DNA from: an uncultured Sutterella sp.
GTDB taxonomy: Bacteria; Pseudomonadota; Gammaproteobacteria; Burkholderiales; Burkholderiaceae_F
Assembly: GCA_934255515.1 (NCBI GenBank)
Contig: CAKQON010000016.1
Coordinates: 1 to 28,860 of the forward strand
Length of the DNA stretch: 28,860 nt
Direction: 5' to 3'
Below the pieces are notes generated by a model. That model did no database searches. It saw only the letters and a program-made list of their open reading frames with translations, and was not told the DNA's origin. Shown one piece after another: positions 15,602 through 23,455 of the stretch; the stretch's first letter is position 1, and each line of letters begins with the position of its first letter. Both the position numbers and the translations under genes were made by a program.

Positions 15602-16591
15602 ATGTTCACGCGTCGTCAGATCATTCAGAACGCCGGCCTTCTCATGGGACTCGCCGCAAGCGGAGCGTTTGCCGCGAATGCCTTTGCCAATACCGAATCC
15701 GCCGGCCTTGTCGTTCCCTTCCCGGCGGGCGGCGGCGGCGACGTCCTCGCCCGCTCGGTTGCGGGCGCTCTTGCCGAAGAGCTCGGAACAAAAATCTGGG
15801 TCGACAACCGCCCGGGCGCCGGCGGCACAATCGGTGCGAGCCATCTTTCCCGTGCACGCGCCGACGGTTCGATGCTCGGCTACGTCACAAACGGCATCCT
15901 CTGCGTCAATCCACTACTCTATCCGAACGTTCCCTTTAATCCGCGCGAAGAACTCCGCCCGGTCGGCATGATTTCCGAAATCGGCCTCGTGGGCGTTCTC
16001 AATCCGAATGCAATCAAGGGCGTCACGGATCTGAAGAGCCTCGTCGCCTGGGCTAAGGCGCACCCGAAGGAGGTGAACTTCGCCTCCTCGGGCATCGGCA
16101 CCACGAGCCACCTTGCGGGACTTCTTTTCGCACGCCGTGCGGGGCTCGAGCTCACGCACGTTCCTTATCGCGGGGGCGCCGCAGCAATGCTCGACGTCCT
16201 CTCGGGCCGCATTCCCTTCATGATTGATGTTGCGCCTAATGCACTGCAGCATGTGAGAAGCGGCAAGCTCACGGCGCTCGGCTCTGCCTCCAAAAAGCGC
16301 CTCAAGATTGCTCCCGACATCCCGACCTTTGCGGAAGCAGGCGTCGCCGGCGTTGAACTCTCCGCCTGGGACGGCATCGTGCTCCCGAAGGGTGCATCGG
16401 ATGAACTTGTCAATCGCGTGTCCGCAGCACTTGCCCGCGCGCTCAAGCGTTCCGAGGTTGTTGCGAGCCTCTCCAAGAAAGGCGCCGAACCGCGTCCCGG
16501 CACGAGCGCCGACTTCATCCGCTTTATTGAGTCCGAAACCCCGAAATGGGCCGAGCTCGTAGAGGCCGTTCAGGCTGAAACTTCGAAATAA
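15602..16591 (+). CDS. Tripartite tricarboxylate transporter (Bug/TctC) substrate-binding protein
   Basis: This periplasmic solute-binding protein of the Bug family captures carboxylates or related small anions for TctAB-type carriers. The 329-residue precursor has an N-terminal FTRRQIIQ with a hydrophobic core and AFA cleavage sites near residues 24-29. The two Arg raise the possibility of Tat export, but no full Tat motif is clear. Family motifs are VPFPAGGGGDVLAR near 38-51, NRPGAGGTIGA near 67-77, THVPYRGGAAAMLDVLSGR near 182-200 and the late IPTFAEAG. No tctA or tctB lies beside it, the usual state for the many orphan Bug proteins of Burkholderiales. GGAG lies at 15590-15593. An insertion sequence sits 15 bp after the stop. 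Confidence 0.92.
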   Translation: MFTRRQIIQNAGLLMGLAASGAFAANAFANTESAGLVVPFPAGGGGDVLARSVAGALAEELGTKIWVDNRPGAGGTIGASHLSRARADGSMLGYVTNGILCVNPLLYPNVPFNPREELRPVGMISEIGLVGVLNPNAIKGVTDLKSLVAWAKAHPKEVNFASSGIGTTSHLAGLLFARRAGLELTHVPYRGGAAAMLDVLSGRIPFMIDVAPNALQHVRSGKLTALGSASKKRLKIAPDIPTFAEAGVAGVELSAWDGIVLPKGASDELVNRVSAALARALKRSEVVASLSKKGAEPRPGTSADFIRFIESETPKWAELVEAVQAETSK

Positions 16592-16596
16592 GGTGC

Positions 16597-16606
16597 AGCT
16601 GCTCCC
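16597..16606. repeat. Target-site duplication, left copy
   Basis: AGCTGCTCCC directly precedes the left inverted repeat of the insertion sequence. The identical ten bases follow the right inverted repeat at 18222-18231. Confidence 0.88.
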
Positions 16607-16648
16607 CAGGGCGACCGTATGAATAGTTTTTGAACTCGATGTCCAAAC

Positions 16649-16692
16649 AGCCGCCAACCCTGAGTTTACAAGGGTTGCGCGGCTATTATTTC
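16649..16692 (+). terminator. Hairpin near left end of the insertion sequence
   Basis: AGCCGCCAACCCT (16649-16661) pairs with AGGGTTGCGCGGCT (16671-16684) with one extra base, and ATTATTTCATTT follows. It could stop transcription entering the element from the upstream gene. The T-tract is only moderate. Confidence 0.5.
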
Positions 16693-16694
16693 AT

Positions 16695-16723
16695 TTGAAA
16701 TACTGCCAATTATATGGTATAAT
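16695..16723 (+). promoter_or_regulatory. Extended -10 promoter of the transposase
   Basis: TTGAAA (16695-16700), a 17-base spacer and TATAAT (16718-16723) preceded by TGG form a near-ideal sigma70 promoter with an extended -10. The start site would be about 16730 and the leader only about 18 bases. Confidence 0.75.
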
Positions 16724-16736
16724 ATTGGCAGTATTT
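16698..16736. repeat. Perfect 13-bp inverted repeat over the transposase promoter
   Basis: AAATACTGCCAAT (16698-16710) and ATTGGCAGTATTT (16724-16736) are exact reverse complements around a 13-base centre that holds the -10 box. RNA initiated at about 16730 would lack the left arm. Read-through RNA would fold into a stem ending just before the ribosome-binding region. Confidence 0.85.
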
Positions 16737-16747
16737 TGGGGCTCATC

Positions 16748-18202
16748 ATGGCACGTACTTTCCCTGTCTACAACCCAACTGTTTTGAAGCTCACCGACGA
16801 GCAACTTGCAAAGGTCCCGCACGGTCTTCAGGTCAAATACGGCATCAACCGTGTCAAGCAAAAGAACGGTGCCGTCTATGTCACCGAGCGCGCTTACTAC
16901 ATCGATCCGAAAACACACCAGTCTCACGCCATTGCGTCCGTCAAAATTGGAACCATCCCACCTGGAGAACAAGAGGTGGTGTATGACCGCAAGGAGCCCA
17001 AAGTCCGCAAAAACCGCGTTGTCGAAAGCTTTGCGAACAAGGCTCAGATGGCGCTCGCCGACCCCAGACAGCAAGGCAAGGTCAGATTCGCTTTGGATCT
17101 CTTTTGGACTGTATGTTTGCTGTGCGCTCTAACCGGAAGGACCGATGCCGAATCCATCGCCGATTATTGGAACTCTCATCGCAAAAGTTTGTTCAAAGGC
17201 TTTGAAACCGGGGCGGAATGCGACATATCAGCCGACACTGTTCTCAGGCTGATGAGCCTGCTGACGGTTGAAGAATCTACGGCCCTGGCCAATACGTTCA
17301 TAAAGTCGTGCGCGGTTTCTCAGAATTGCGACAACACCATGCCTACAATCGTGGCCATTGACGGCCAGTCCGTCAGAGCCTCACGCATTGACGGAAAACG
17401 TTGCGGCCACATCCTCAACCTGTACAACCGCAGCGAACACAGCTTCATGGGGCAATGCTTGATTGAAAACAAGAAAAGCGAGGTCAGCAGCACGGAAGAG
17501 CTGTTGAAACCCTACGACTTGCAGGGTACCTTGGTTACGGCTGATGCCTTGTTTGCGAAACAGAACATGTTCGAGGTCATTGTGAACAAGCAGGCTGACT
17601 ACTGCATTCCTGTCAAGGACAACGCAAGGCTTGTCAGTCGAGCTATCGATGCCGCATTCACCGCGGCTCTAACCGCTGATGACGACGATGTTCAACAGGC
17701 AAAAATCCGACATTTGGCATTGGAAACGGAACTTGATCACGGTTGCATCGAGGAACGCGTCGTAGACGTTCTTCCAGCTTCTCTGCTCCCCAAGAAAATG
17801 CGCGATCGATGGGTGGGACTTGAAGACGGCTGCATCGTTCAATACCTGACCCGGTGCACGAACAAGAAGACTGGCGAAACAACCACGCAGATCAAGCGTG
17901 CGGTTAGCTCAATCCGTTGGGACAACGAACATGCTGATGTGATTCTAGCTACCGCCTTGCGCCAACATTGGAGCATTGAAAACAATCTGCACTGGACACT
18001 GGACGTAGCCTTCCGTCAGGATCGCATCCAATGCAAGAACGGCCAATACCTTTATGCCAGAGCCTGGCTAAACAAGGCGGCCCTGAATTTGTTACAACGT
18101 TACAAGGAGACCACAGGTACCGATAAATCCATTGAACGGCTGATGGTGGAAATGCACAATTGGACCACTGGATTGAAGTGCCTTCAGGTCAGCCTGGACT
18201 GA
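16748..18202 (+). CDS. ISAs1-like transposase
   Basis: The 484-residue DDE transposase moves the flanking element. The catalytic core looks like the ISAs1 family: first Asp in VAIDGQSVRAS near residue 203, second Asp in LVTADALFAK near 266, and the Glu block HWSIENNLHWTLDVAFRQD near 407-425. The protein is longer than typical ISAs1 transposases (about 370-400). Its first ~100 residues, with a YVTERAYYIDPKT stretch, recall the N-terminus of IS4/IS1634-group enzymes. ATG 16748 with GGGG just upstream is preferred to the in-frame TTG at 16736, which lies in the dyad. The stop is in a small hairpin (18186-18205). The frame is intact. Confidence 0.88.
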   Translation: MARTFPVYNPTVLKLTDEQLAKVPHGLQVKYGINRVKQKNGAVYVTERAYYIDPKTHQSHAIASVKIGTIPPGEQEVVYDRKEPKVRKNRVVESFANKAQMALADPRQQGKVRFALDLFWTVCLLCALTGRTDAESIADYWNSHRKSLFKGFETGAECDISADTVLRLMSLLTVEESTALANTFIKSCAVSQNCDNTMPTIVAIDGQSVRASRIDGKRCGHILNLYNRSEHSFMGQCLIENKKSEVSSTEELLKPYDLQGTLVTADALFAKQNMFEVIVNKQADYCIPVKDNARLVSRAIDAAFTAALTADDDDVQQAKIRHLALETELDHGCIEERVVDVLPASLLPKKMRDRWVGLEDGCIVQYLTRCTNKKTGETTTQIKRAVSSIRWDNEHADVILATALRQHWSIENNLHWTLDVAFRQDRIQCKNGQYLYARAWLNKAALNLLQRYKETTGTDKSIERLMVEMHNWTTGLKCLQVSLD

Positions 18203-18221
18203 CCTTCATGCGGTCGCCCTG

Positions 18222-18231
18222 AGCTGCTCCC
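18222..18231. repeat. Target-site duplication, right copy
   Basis: AGCTGCTCCC follows the right inverted repeat directly and matches 16597-16606 exactly. Confidence 0.88.
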
Positions 18232-18243
18232 TTAAAAACTCAT

Positions 18244-18352
18244 CGTCTCACGGGCGCCCGGGCGGCAGATAATGTAAATTCTTTGCCGCATTTTCCTCTC
18301 GCATCAGTGCGGGCGCCCGGACCGGCTTCCATCAGGCCGCTGAGACGCGCCC
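18244..18352 (+). promoter_or_regulatory. Structured GC-rich leader upstream of metG
   Basis: CGGGCGCCCGG occurs twice (18251-18261 and 18310-18320), each copy containing a 10-bp palindrome. CGTCTCA (18244-18250) can pair with TGAGACG (18341-18347). GATAAT at 18268-18273 is a possible -10 box, but no good -35 box precedes it. The function is not known. It may be a leader structure or the old terminator of the upstream gene. Confidence 0.35.
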
Positions 18353-18387
18353 GCGCTGAAATTCTCATCAGAATCTGAAGACAACAC

Positions 18388-20445
18388 ATGACTCAGCGCA
18401 AACTTTTCGTGACCACGGCTCTTCCCTATGCGAACGGCGCCTTCCACATGGGTCACATCATGGAATACATCCAGGCCGACATTTGGGTTCGTCACGAACG
18501 CATGTGCGGCAACATCGTGCATTTTGTCGGTGCAGACGACGTGCACGGCGCGCCGATCATGATTGCCGCCCAAAAGCGCGGTCTTACCCCGCAGGCCTTC
18601 GTTGCTGAAATCGCCGCTGGCCGCAAGCAGTACCTCGACGGCTTCCACATCAGCCACGACTACTGGGGTTCGACCGACTCGAAGGAAAACCACGCGCTCT
18701 CGCAGGAAATCTACCTTCGCCTCAAGGCCGCAGGCCTCATCTACACGAAGGATGTCGAACAGTTCTACGACACCGTGAAGTGCATGTTCCTCGCGGACCG
18801 CTTCATCAAGGGTACCTGCCCGCGCTGCGGCGCTCCCGACCAGTACGGCGACAACTGCGAAAAGTGCTCGGCCGTCTATTCGCCCACTGAGGTGATCAAT
18901 CCCTATTCGACGCTTTCGGGTTCGCGCCCGGAACTGCGTACGTCCACGCACTACTTCTTCAAGCTCTCCGACCCGCAGTGCGTTGAGTTCCTGCGCCACT
19001 GGACGAAGGGCACGGGCAAGGATGGAAAGCCCTCCGTGCAGGAAGAAGTGCTCGCCAAGGACAGCGAATGGCTCGGCGCCGACGGACACCTCGCCGACTG
19101 GGACATCTCGCGCGATGCGCCTTACTTCGGCATTGAGATCCCGGACGCTCCGGGCAAATATTTCTACGTGTGGCTCGATGCGCCTGTGGGATATCTTGCC
19201 GCCCTCAAGGCTTATTCCGAAAAGAAGGGCTTCGACTTCGAGAAGTTCCTCGAAGACCCCGAGACCGAACAGATTCACTTCATCGGCAAGGACATCATCT
19301 ACTTCCATACGCTCTTCTGGCCTGCCATGCTGAAGTTCTCCGGCAAGCCCTTCCGCGTGCCGGATCACATCAACGCCCACGGCTTCATGACCGTGAACGG
19401 CGAAAAAATGAGCAAGAGCCGCGGCACGGGCATTTCTCCCCTGGAGTATCTGAAGCTCGGCATGAACGCCGAATGGCTGCGCTATTACCTGGCCGCCAAG
19501 ATGAACTCGCGCGTTGAGGACGTCGACTTCACGAAGCTCGACTTCGCGCAGCGCGTCAACTCCGACCTGATCGGCAAGTACGTGAACATCGCCTCCCGCG
19601 CCGCTGGCTTCATCGTGAAGCGCTTCGAGGGCCGAGTGCTCGATTCCGCCATGACGGATCCTCTGGTCGACAAGCTCGTGAGCCGCGTTCCTGAAGTTTC
19701 CGCCTTCTACGAAGGCCGCGAATTCGCCCGCGCCACGCGTCTCGTTATGGAACTGGCCGACCTCGTCAACGAGTACGTCGACGAAATGAAGCCCTGGGAG
19801 CTCGCCAAGCACCCCGGTAAGGCTGAGGAACTCCACCACGTTTCCTCCGTCGCGCTTGAATGCTTCAGGATCCTTACGCTCTGCCTCAAGCCCGTGCTTC
19901 CCGCCACGGCCGAACGCGTCGAAAACTTCCTTTCGATCGCTCCGCTTGCCTGGGCCGATGCCGCCAAGCACCTCTCGAGCGCCTCTCAGATCAAGCCTTA
20001 TCAGCACCTCATGCAGCGCGTCGACATGGAGCGCCAGCTCAACGTTCTCGTGCCGGAAAAGGCACCCGAGCCCGAACCTACGGTTCCGGGCAGCGAGCCG
20101 ATCGCTCCTGAAGTGACGATCGACGACTTCACGAAGGTCGACCTGCGTGTGGCGAAGATCGTCAAGTGCGAAGAGGTCGAAGGGTCGACGAAGCTCCTGC
20201 GCCTCACGCTTGACTTGGGTGAAGGCCGCACCCGCAACGTCTTTTCGGGGATCAAGAGCGCCTACAAGCCCGCCGACCTCGAAGGTCGTTTGACGGTGAT
20301 GATCGCGAACCTCGCTCCGCGCAAGATGCGCTTCGGCGTCTCCGAAGGCATGGTGCTCGCGGCGTCGGATGCGGCCGACAAGTCGCTCGGGCTCTTTCTC
20401 CTCTCGCCGGATTCGGGCGCTCAGCCCGGCATGCGCATCCGCTAA
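18388..20445 (+). CDS. metG: Methionyl-tRNA synthetase
   Basis: MetG charges tRNA-Met, both initiator and elongator, with methionine in the cytoplasm. The 685 residues match the long dimeric form. The class I HIGH-type motif is HMGH (20-23). A zinc-knuckle region has CPRC at 144-147 and CEKC at about 157-160. KMSKS is near 339-343. An anticodon-binding helical domain follows (about 390-545). After a Glu/Pro linker (about 555-572), a C-terminal EMAP/Trbp111-type tRNA-binding domain covers the last ~105 residues (DLRVAKIV to GMRIR). The Shine-Dalgarno is weak (GAAG at 18377-18380). The insertion sequence lies 166 bp upstream, so promoter effects are possible. Confidence 0.97.
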   Translation: MTQRKLFVTTALPYANGAFHMGHIMEYIQADIWVRHERMCGNIVHFVGADDVHGAPIMIAAQKRGLTPQAFVAEIAAGRKQYLDGFHISHDYWGSTDSKENHALSQEIYLRLKAAGLIYTKDVEQFYDTVKCMFLADRFIKGTCPRCGAPDQYGDNCEKCSAVYSPTEVINPYSTLSGSRPELRTSTHYFFKLSDPQCVEFLRHWTKGTGKDGKPSVQEEVLAKDSEWLGADGHLADWDISRDAPYFGIEIPDAPGKYFYVWLDAPVGYLAALKAYSEKKGFDFEKFLEDPETEQIHFIGKDIIYFHTLFWPAMLKFSGKPFRVPDHINAHGFMTVNGEKMSKSRGTGISPLEYLKLGMNAEWLRYYLAAKMNSRVEDVDFTKLDFAQRVNSDLIGKYVNIASRAAGFIVKRFEGRVLDSAMTDPLVDKLVSRVPEVSAFYEGREFARATRLVMELADLVNEYVDEMKPWELAKHPGKAEELHHVSSVALECFRILTLCLKPVLPATAERVENFLSIAPLAWADAAKHLSSASQIKPYQHLMQRVDMERQLNVLVPEKAPEPEPTVPGSEPIAPEVTIDDFTKVDLRVAKIVKCEEVEGSTKLLRLTLDLGEGRTRNVFSGIKSAYKPADLEGRLTVMIANLAPRKMRFGVSEGMVLAASDAADKSLGLFLLSPDSGAQPGMRIR

Positions 20446-20500
20446 GGATTAACCCGCGATTAGGTCCGAAACGGACCATCGCTTTGAGTTAGCGCAAAGG

Positions 20501-20528
20501 GGCGCGGCCATATGGCCGCGCCTTTTTT
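20501..20528 (+). terminator. Terminator after metG
   Basis: GGCGCGGCCA (20501-20510) and TGGCCGCGCC (20513-20522) form a perfect 10-bp stem followed by TTTTTT. A smaller hairpin, GGTCCGAAACGGACC (20463-20477), lies just before it. Confidence 0.93.
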
Positions 20529-20584
20529 CTTAAACTATTGGCCCTCTCTTTTTTCCCTCTCGCTCTTCTTTTCTCTCAAAAAAA

Positions 20585-22327
20585 ATGAGCTTCTCAAAGC
20601 AGGCAGGAGAACTCCTGCACCATCTGCCGCTCGCGCACTTCCGGCCTGTACTCCTTGACAGCATCAAGGGCTACAGCCGCCACATGCTTACCCGCGACAT
20701 CTCTGCCGGCCTTACCGTCGGCATGGTGGCGCTCCCGCTTGCCATGGCTTTCGGCATCGCCTCGGGCGTTCCGCCCGAAGCCGGCCTTTATACGGCCATC
20801 ATCGCGGGCTTTCTGATTTCGCTCTTAGGCGGCTGCCGCGTGCAGATCGGCGGCCCCGCGGGCGCTTTCGTCGTCATCATCTACGGCATCATCGCCCAGT
20901 ACGGGCTCTCGAACCTGATGCTCGCGACGATCGGCTCGGGCATCATCCTCTTCTTCATGGGGCTCTTCAAGCTCGGGGGCTTCATCAAGTTCATCCCGAT
21001 TTCAATCGTGATCGGCTTCACGAACGGCATCGCCGTGATGATCGGCCTGCAGCAGGTGAAGGACTTCCTCGGTCTCTCAATCGCGAAGATGCCGGCGGAC
21101 TTCTTTGAGATGATCCTCACGATCATCGCGCACATCAAGACCTTCAACCCCTGGGCCTTCGGCATTGCGCTCACGAGCTTCTTGGTGATCTTCTTCTGGC
21201 CGAAGGGCTATTCGATGAACGGCCCCCAGTGGAAGCGCTGGCTTGCGCACCTGCCGGGCACCGTCGTGGTCCTTATCCTTTCGACCCTCTTCGTAAGCCT
21301 CTTCAATATTCCGGTCGAAACGATCGGGAGCAAGTTTGGCGGCATCCCGCAGGGTCTTCCCGAACTAACGCTTCCCGAATTCGACTGGCAGAGCGCCAAG
21401 CAGCTATACGGCGCCATGCTCACGCTCGCCGTTCTCGGCTCCATCGAGAGCCTCCTTTGTGCGCGCGTTGCAGACACGATGACCGACGACCGCCACGACC
21501 CCAACCAAGAACTGATGGGGCAGGGCGTCGCAAACATCATTGTGCCCTTCTTCGGCGGCATTCCGGCGACGGGCACCATTGCCCGCACGGTAACGAACAT
21601 CAAGTCGGGCGCCTTCTCGCCCGTGGCCGGCATGGTGCATGCCGTGACGCTTCTCGTCGTCATCCTCGTCGCCGCTCCGCTTGCCGCGAGCATTCCGCTC
21701 GCCGCGCTCGCCGCAATTCTTGTCTTCGTTGCCTGGAACATGGGCAACTGGAGGGAATTCGTGCGCCTCAAGCGCATGTCGCTTTCCTACAAGGCGACGC
21801 TTCTGCTCACCTTCTTCCTTACGGTGATCTTCGACCTCACGGTCGCTGTGGAATTCGGCCTTGTGGTCGCCTGCATCTTCTTCCTCATCCGCATGAACAA
21901 CATCACGGTTGTGGAACCCGCGACGCTGCCCTTCCACATGCCCGATACGGTTGAAGCCTGGCACATCCGTGGCGCGCTCTTCTTCGGCTCCATCTCGAAG
22001 CTCGAGCACGTCACCGATCCGCACCGACTCATGGCCGCGGGCTCCGCGAAGATCGTCATTCTCGACTTCACGGATCTCGTCAACATCGACAATTCCGCGA
22101 TGGACCAGATCGAAGTCTTCGTGAGAGCGCTCCACCGTCATCATCACGAGCTCATCATCGCGGGCGCTTCCGGCCATCCGCTGCGTCAGCTTGAACGCAC
22201 GGGCATTGCGCAGGCGCTCGGACCCAATCTCGTCCCCGACATGGAATTCGCCATGGCGCGCGCCGATATTGTCCTTGCGGAACTCGCTGAGGAAGAAAAG
22301 AAGGAAAAGGCTAAGCTTCAGGCCTGA
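20585..22327 (+). CDS. SulP-family anion transporter with STAS domain
   Basis: This inner-membrane SLC26/SulP permease is likely to move sulfate, bicarbonate or dicarboxylates. The substrate cannot be decided from sequence. The 580 residues include about a dozen hydrophobic segments (30-440), with the family-typical LTVGMVALPLAMAFGIASGVPPEAGLYTAI block near 44-73 and a GGPAGAF motif near 92-98. A cytoplasmic STAS domain follows (about 455-565, with VILDFTDLVNIDNSAMDQIE). The start ATG has no Shine-Dalgarno. A pyrimidine-rich stretch and then a run of A precede it. The next in-frame Met is at residue 34, but starting there would cut the N-terminal helix. It is monocistronic and followed by a terminator. 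Confidence 0.92.
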   Translation: MSFSKQAGELLHHLPLAHFRPVLLDSIKGYSRHMLTRDISAGLTVGMVALPLAMAFGIASGVPPEAGLYTAIIAGFLISLLGGCRVQIGGPAGAFVVIIYGIIAQYGLSNLMLATIGSGIILFFMGLFKLGGFIKFIPISIVIGFTNGIAVMIGLQQVKDFLGLSIAKMPADFFEMILTIIAHIKTFNPWAFGIALTSFLVIFFWPKGYSMNGPQWKRWLAHLPGTVVVLILSTLFVSLFNIPVETIGSKFGGIPQGLPELTLPEFDWQSAKQLYGAMLTLAVLGSIESLLCARVADTMTDDRHDPNQELMGQGVANIIVPFFGGIPATGTIARTVTNIKSGAFSPVAGMVHAVTLLVVILVAAPLAASIPLAALAAILVFVAWNMGNWREFVRLKRMSLSYKATLLLTFFLTVIFDLTVAVEFGLVVACIFFLIRMNNITVVEPATLPFHMPDTVEAWHIRGALFFGSISKLEHVTDPHRLMAAGSAKIVILDFTDLVNIDNSAMDQIEVFVRALHRHHHELIIAGASGHPLRQLERTGIAQALGPNLVPDMEFAMARADIVLAELAEEEKKEKAKLQA

Positions 22328-22353
22328 TTGAAGGACTGAAAAATGAGCGCCTT

Positions 22354-22390
22354 AAGGCCGTCCGGGATTCTCTCCGGGCGGCCTTTTTGT
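22354..22390 (+). terminator. Terminator after the SulP gene
   Basis: AAGGCCGTCCGG (22354-22365) pairs with CCGGGCGGCCTT (22374-22385) through one G-T wobble, and TTTTT follows. It lies 26 bases past the stop and before the convergent scpA. Confidence 0.88.
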
Positions 22391-22392
22391 AT

Positions 22393-23364
22393 TTAGAAGA
22401 GCGTTCCCTGGGTGCCGGGGAGCTGAATACCCTCAAAAAATTCCTTCCATTCGGCTTCGAGTTCCTCGGGTGTCTTCTCCTTATCGGTCGAAGGCACCTC
22501 TTCATAGACCATGAATGACCGGTTGTCATTGCGAAGGTACACGGGACTGTAGGACTCCGCCTGCTGGATCTGAATGAGGAAGATCTTCGCTAGCTCAAGC
22601 GATGCGAGAAGCCACACGGTGAGCTGCTGCTGATCGGCTTCGTCGTCCATCAGGTCTGTGAGGCGAACATAGTCCTGCCCCTGAAGCATCCTGAGAATCC
22701 CCGTCATGTGCTCTCTCACCGAGAGCTCCTCCCGCGTTACGTGGTGGCTTGCCGATAGCGCGGCATTGGCTTCCACCGCTTCCCAGGCAAGCGAAAGCTC
22801 TGCCGGCGTTATGACCGGAAGATCCTTGACGGGCACGTCGGAGAAGCCCCCCGCCGGGACCAGAAAATCCCTGTTCAGGCGCGGGAGCTCGTCGAGAAGC
22901 CTTGCCGCCTCCCGCATGCGTTCGTATTCGAGGAGCCTCCTCATGAGCTCGGCTCTCGGGTCCTCGGCTTCTTCCCCCTCCTGCGCATCAGGGCGTTTGG
23001 GCAGCAACATTCTGCTCTTGATTGCCATGAGCGTCGCGGACATCACGAGGTAGGCCGATGCAAGCTCGAGGTTCGAGCGGCGAATGAGCTCAACATAAGC
23101 CATGTACTGTTCCGTGAGCTTCGTCATCGGAATGTCCATGACGTCGAACTTCTGGCTGCGGATAAGCCATAGAAGAAGATCGAGCGGTCCCTCAAAACGC
23201 TCGAGAATAACTTCAAGCGCGTCGGGCGGAATGTAGAGCCCCTCCGGGAGTTCCGTCATCGGCTCGCCGTATAGACGCGCGACAACCCGCACGCCCGGGC
23301 GGGGTGCTTCTCCCGCAGGCGCCGTCTCTTTTTTATCCGGATTCGATGAAGCGGCTTCGTTCAT
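22393..23364 (-). CDS. scpA: Segregation and condensation protein A, ScpA
   Basis: ScpA is the kleisin that bridges SMC heads in the bacterial condensin and works with ScpB in chromosome compaction and segregation. The 323-residue protein has an unstructured N-terminal tail. The kleisin N-domain follows (FEGPLDLLLWLIRSQKFDVMDIPMTKLTEQY, about residues 58-88). The charged middle and a C-terminal winged-helix region (VWLLASLELAK near 261-271) complete the fold. I chose ATG 23364. An in-frame GTG at 23397 lies in the loop of a terminator hairpin (23380-23434), so it would have poor access. The ATG has only a weak Shine-Dalgarno. scpB is not in the window. Confidence 0.94.
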   Translation of the reverse strand: MNEAASSNPDKKETAPAGEAPRPGVRVVARLYGEPMTELPEGLYIPPDALEVILERFEGPLDLLLWLIRSQKFDVMDIPMTKLTEQYMAYVELIRRSNLELASAYLVMSATLMAIKSRMLLPKRPDAQEGEEAEDPRAELMRRLLEYERMREAARLLDELPRLNRDFLVPAGGFSDVPVKDLPVITPAELSLAWEAVEANAALSASHHVTREELSVREHMTGILRMLQGQDYVRLTDLMDDEADQQQLTVWLLASLELAKIFLIQIQQAESYSPVYLRNDNRSFMVYEEVPSTDKEKTPEELEAEWKEFFEGIQLPGTQGTLF

Positions 23365-23372
23365 AACCCGGC

Positions 23373-23434
23373 AATGATAAAGCCTCCGTTCCGGCACGCT
23401 CTTTGCGTTTGAGTGCGGCCGGGAACGGAGGCTT
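23373..23434 (-). terminator. Terminator of the exbB-exbD-tonB operon
   Basis: AAGCCTCCGTTCC (23380-23392) and GGAACGGAGGCTT (23422-23434) are perfect complements around a 29-base, itself structured, loop. On the minus strand the right arm runs into TTTATCATT. It lies 22 bases past the tonB stop and just upstream of the scpA ATG. Confidence 0.75.
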
Positions 23435-23455
23435 CTCAGGCTCTGAAAATGAAAA

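Larger units (their letters stand above)
16607..18221 (+). mobile_element. Complete ISAs1-like insertion sequence, 1615 bp
   Basis: The terminal inverted repeats are CAGGGCGACCGTATGAA (16607-16623) and its complement with one mismatch (18205-18221). They are flanked by the 10-bp direct repeat AGCTGCTCCC, which fits the 8-10 bp duplications known for the ISAs1 family. The element carries one transposase gene, its own promoter, a 13-bp dyad over that promoter and a terminator-like hairpin near the left end. It is less GC-rich than the surrounding DNA. The intact duplication and open frame point to a recent and possibly active insertion between the Bug-protein gene and metG. Confidence 0.9.

Noticed and set aside
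18304..20007. 567-codon minus-strand open frame opposite metG
   Set aside because: High GC at third positions opens antisense frames. MetG on the plus strand explains the region fully with all its motifs.
286..20445. metNI and metG as one methionine regulon cluster
   Set aside because: They are 16 kb apart with unrelated genes between and share no visible leader motif.
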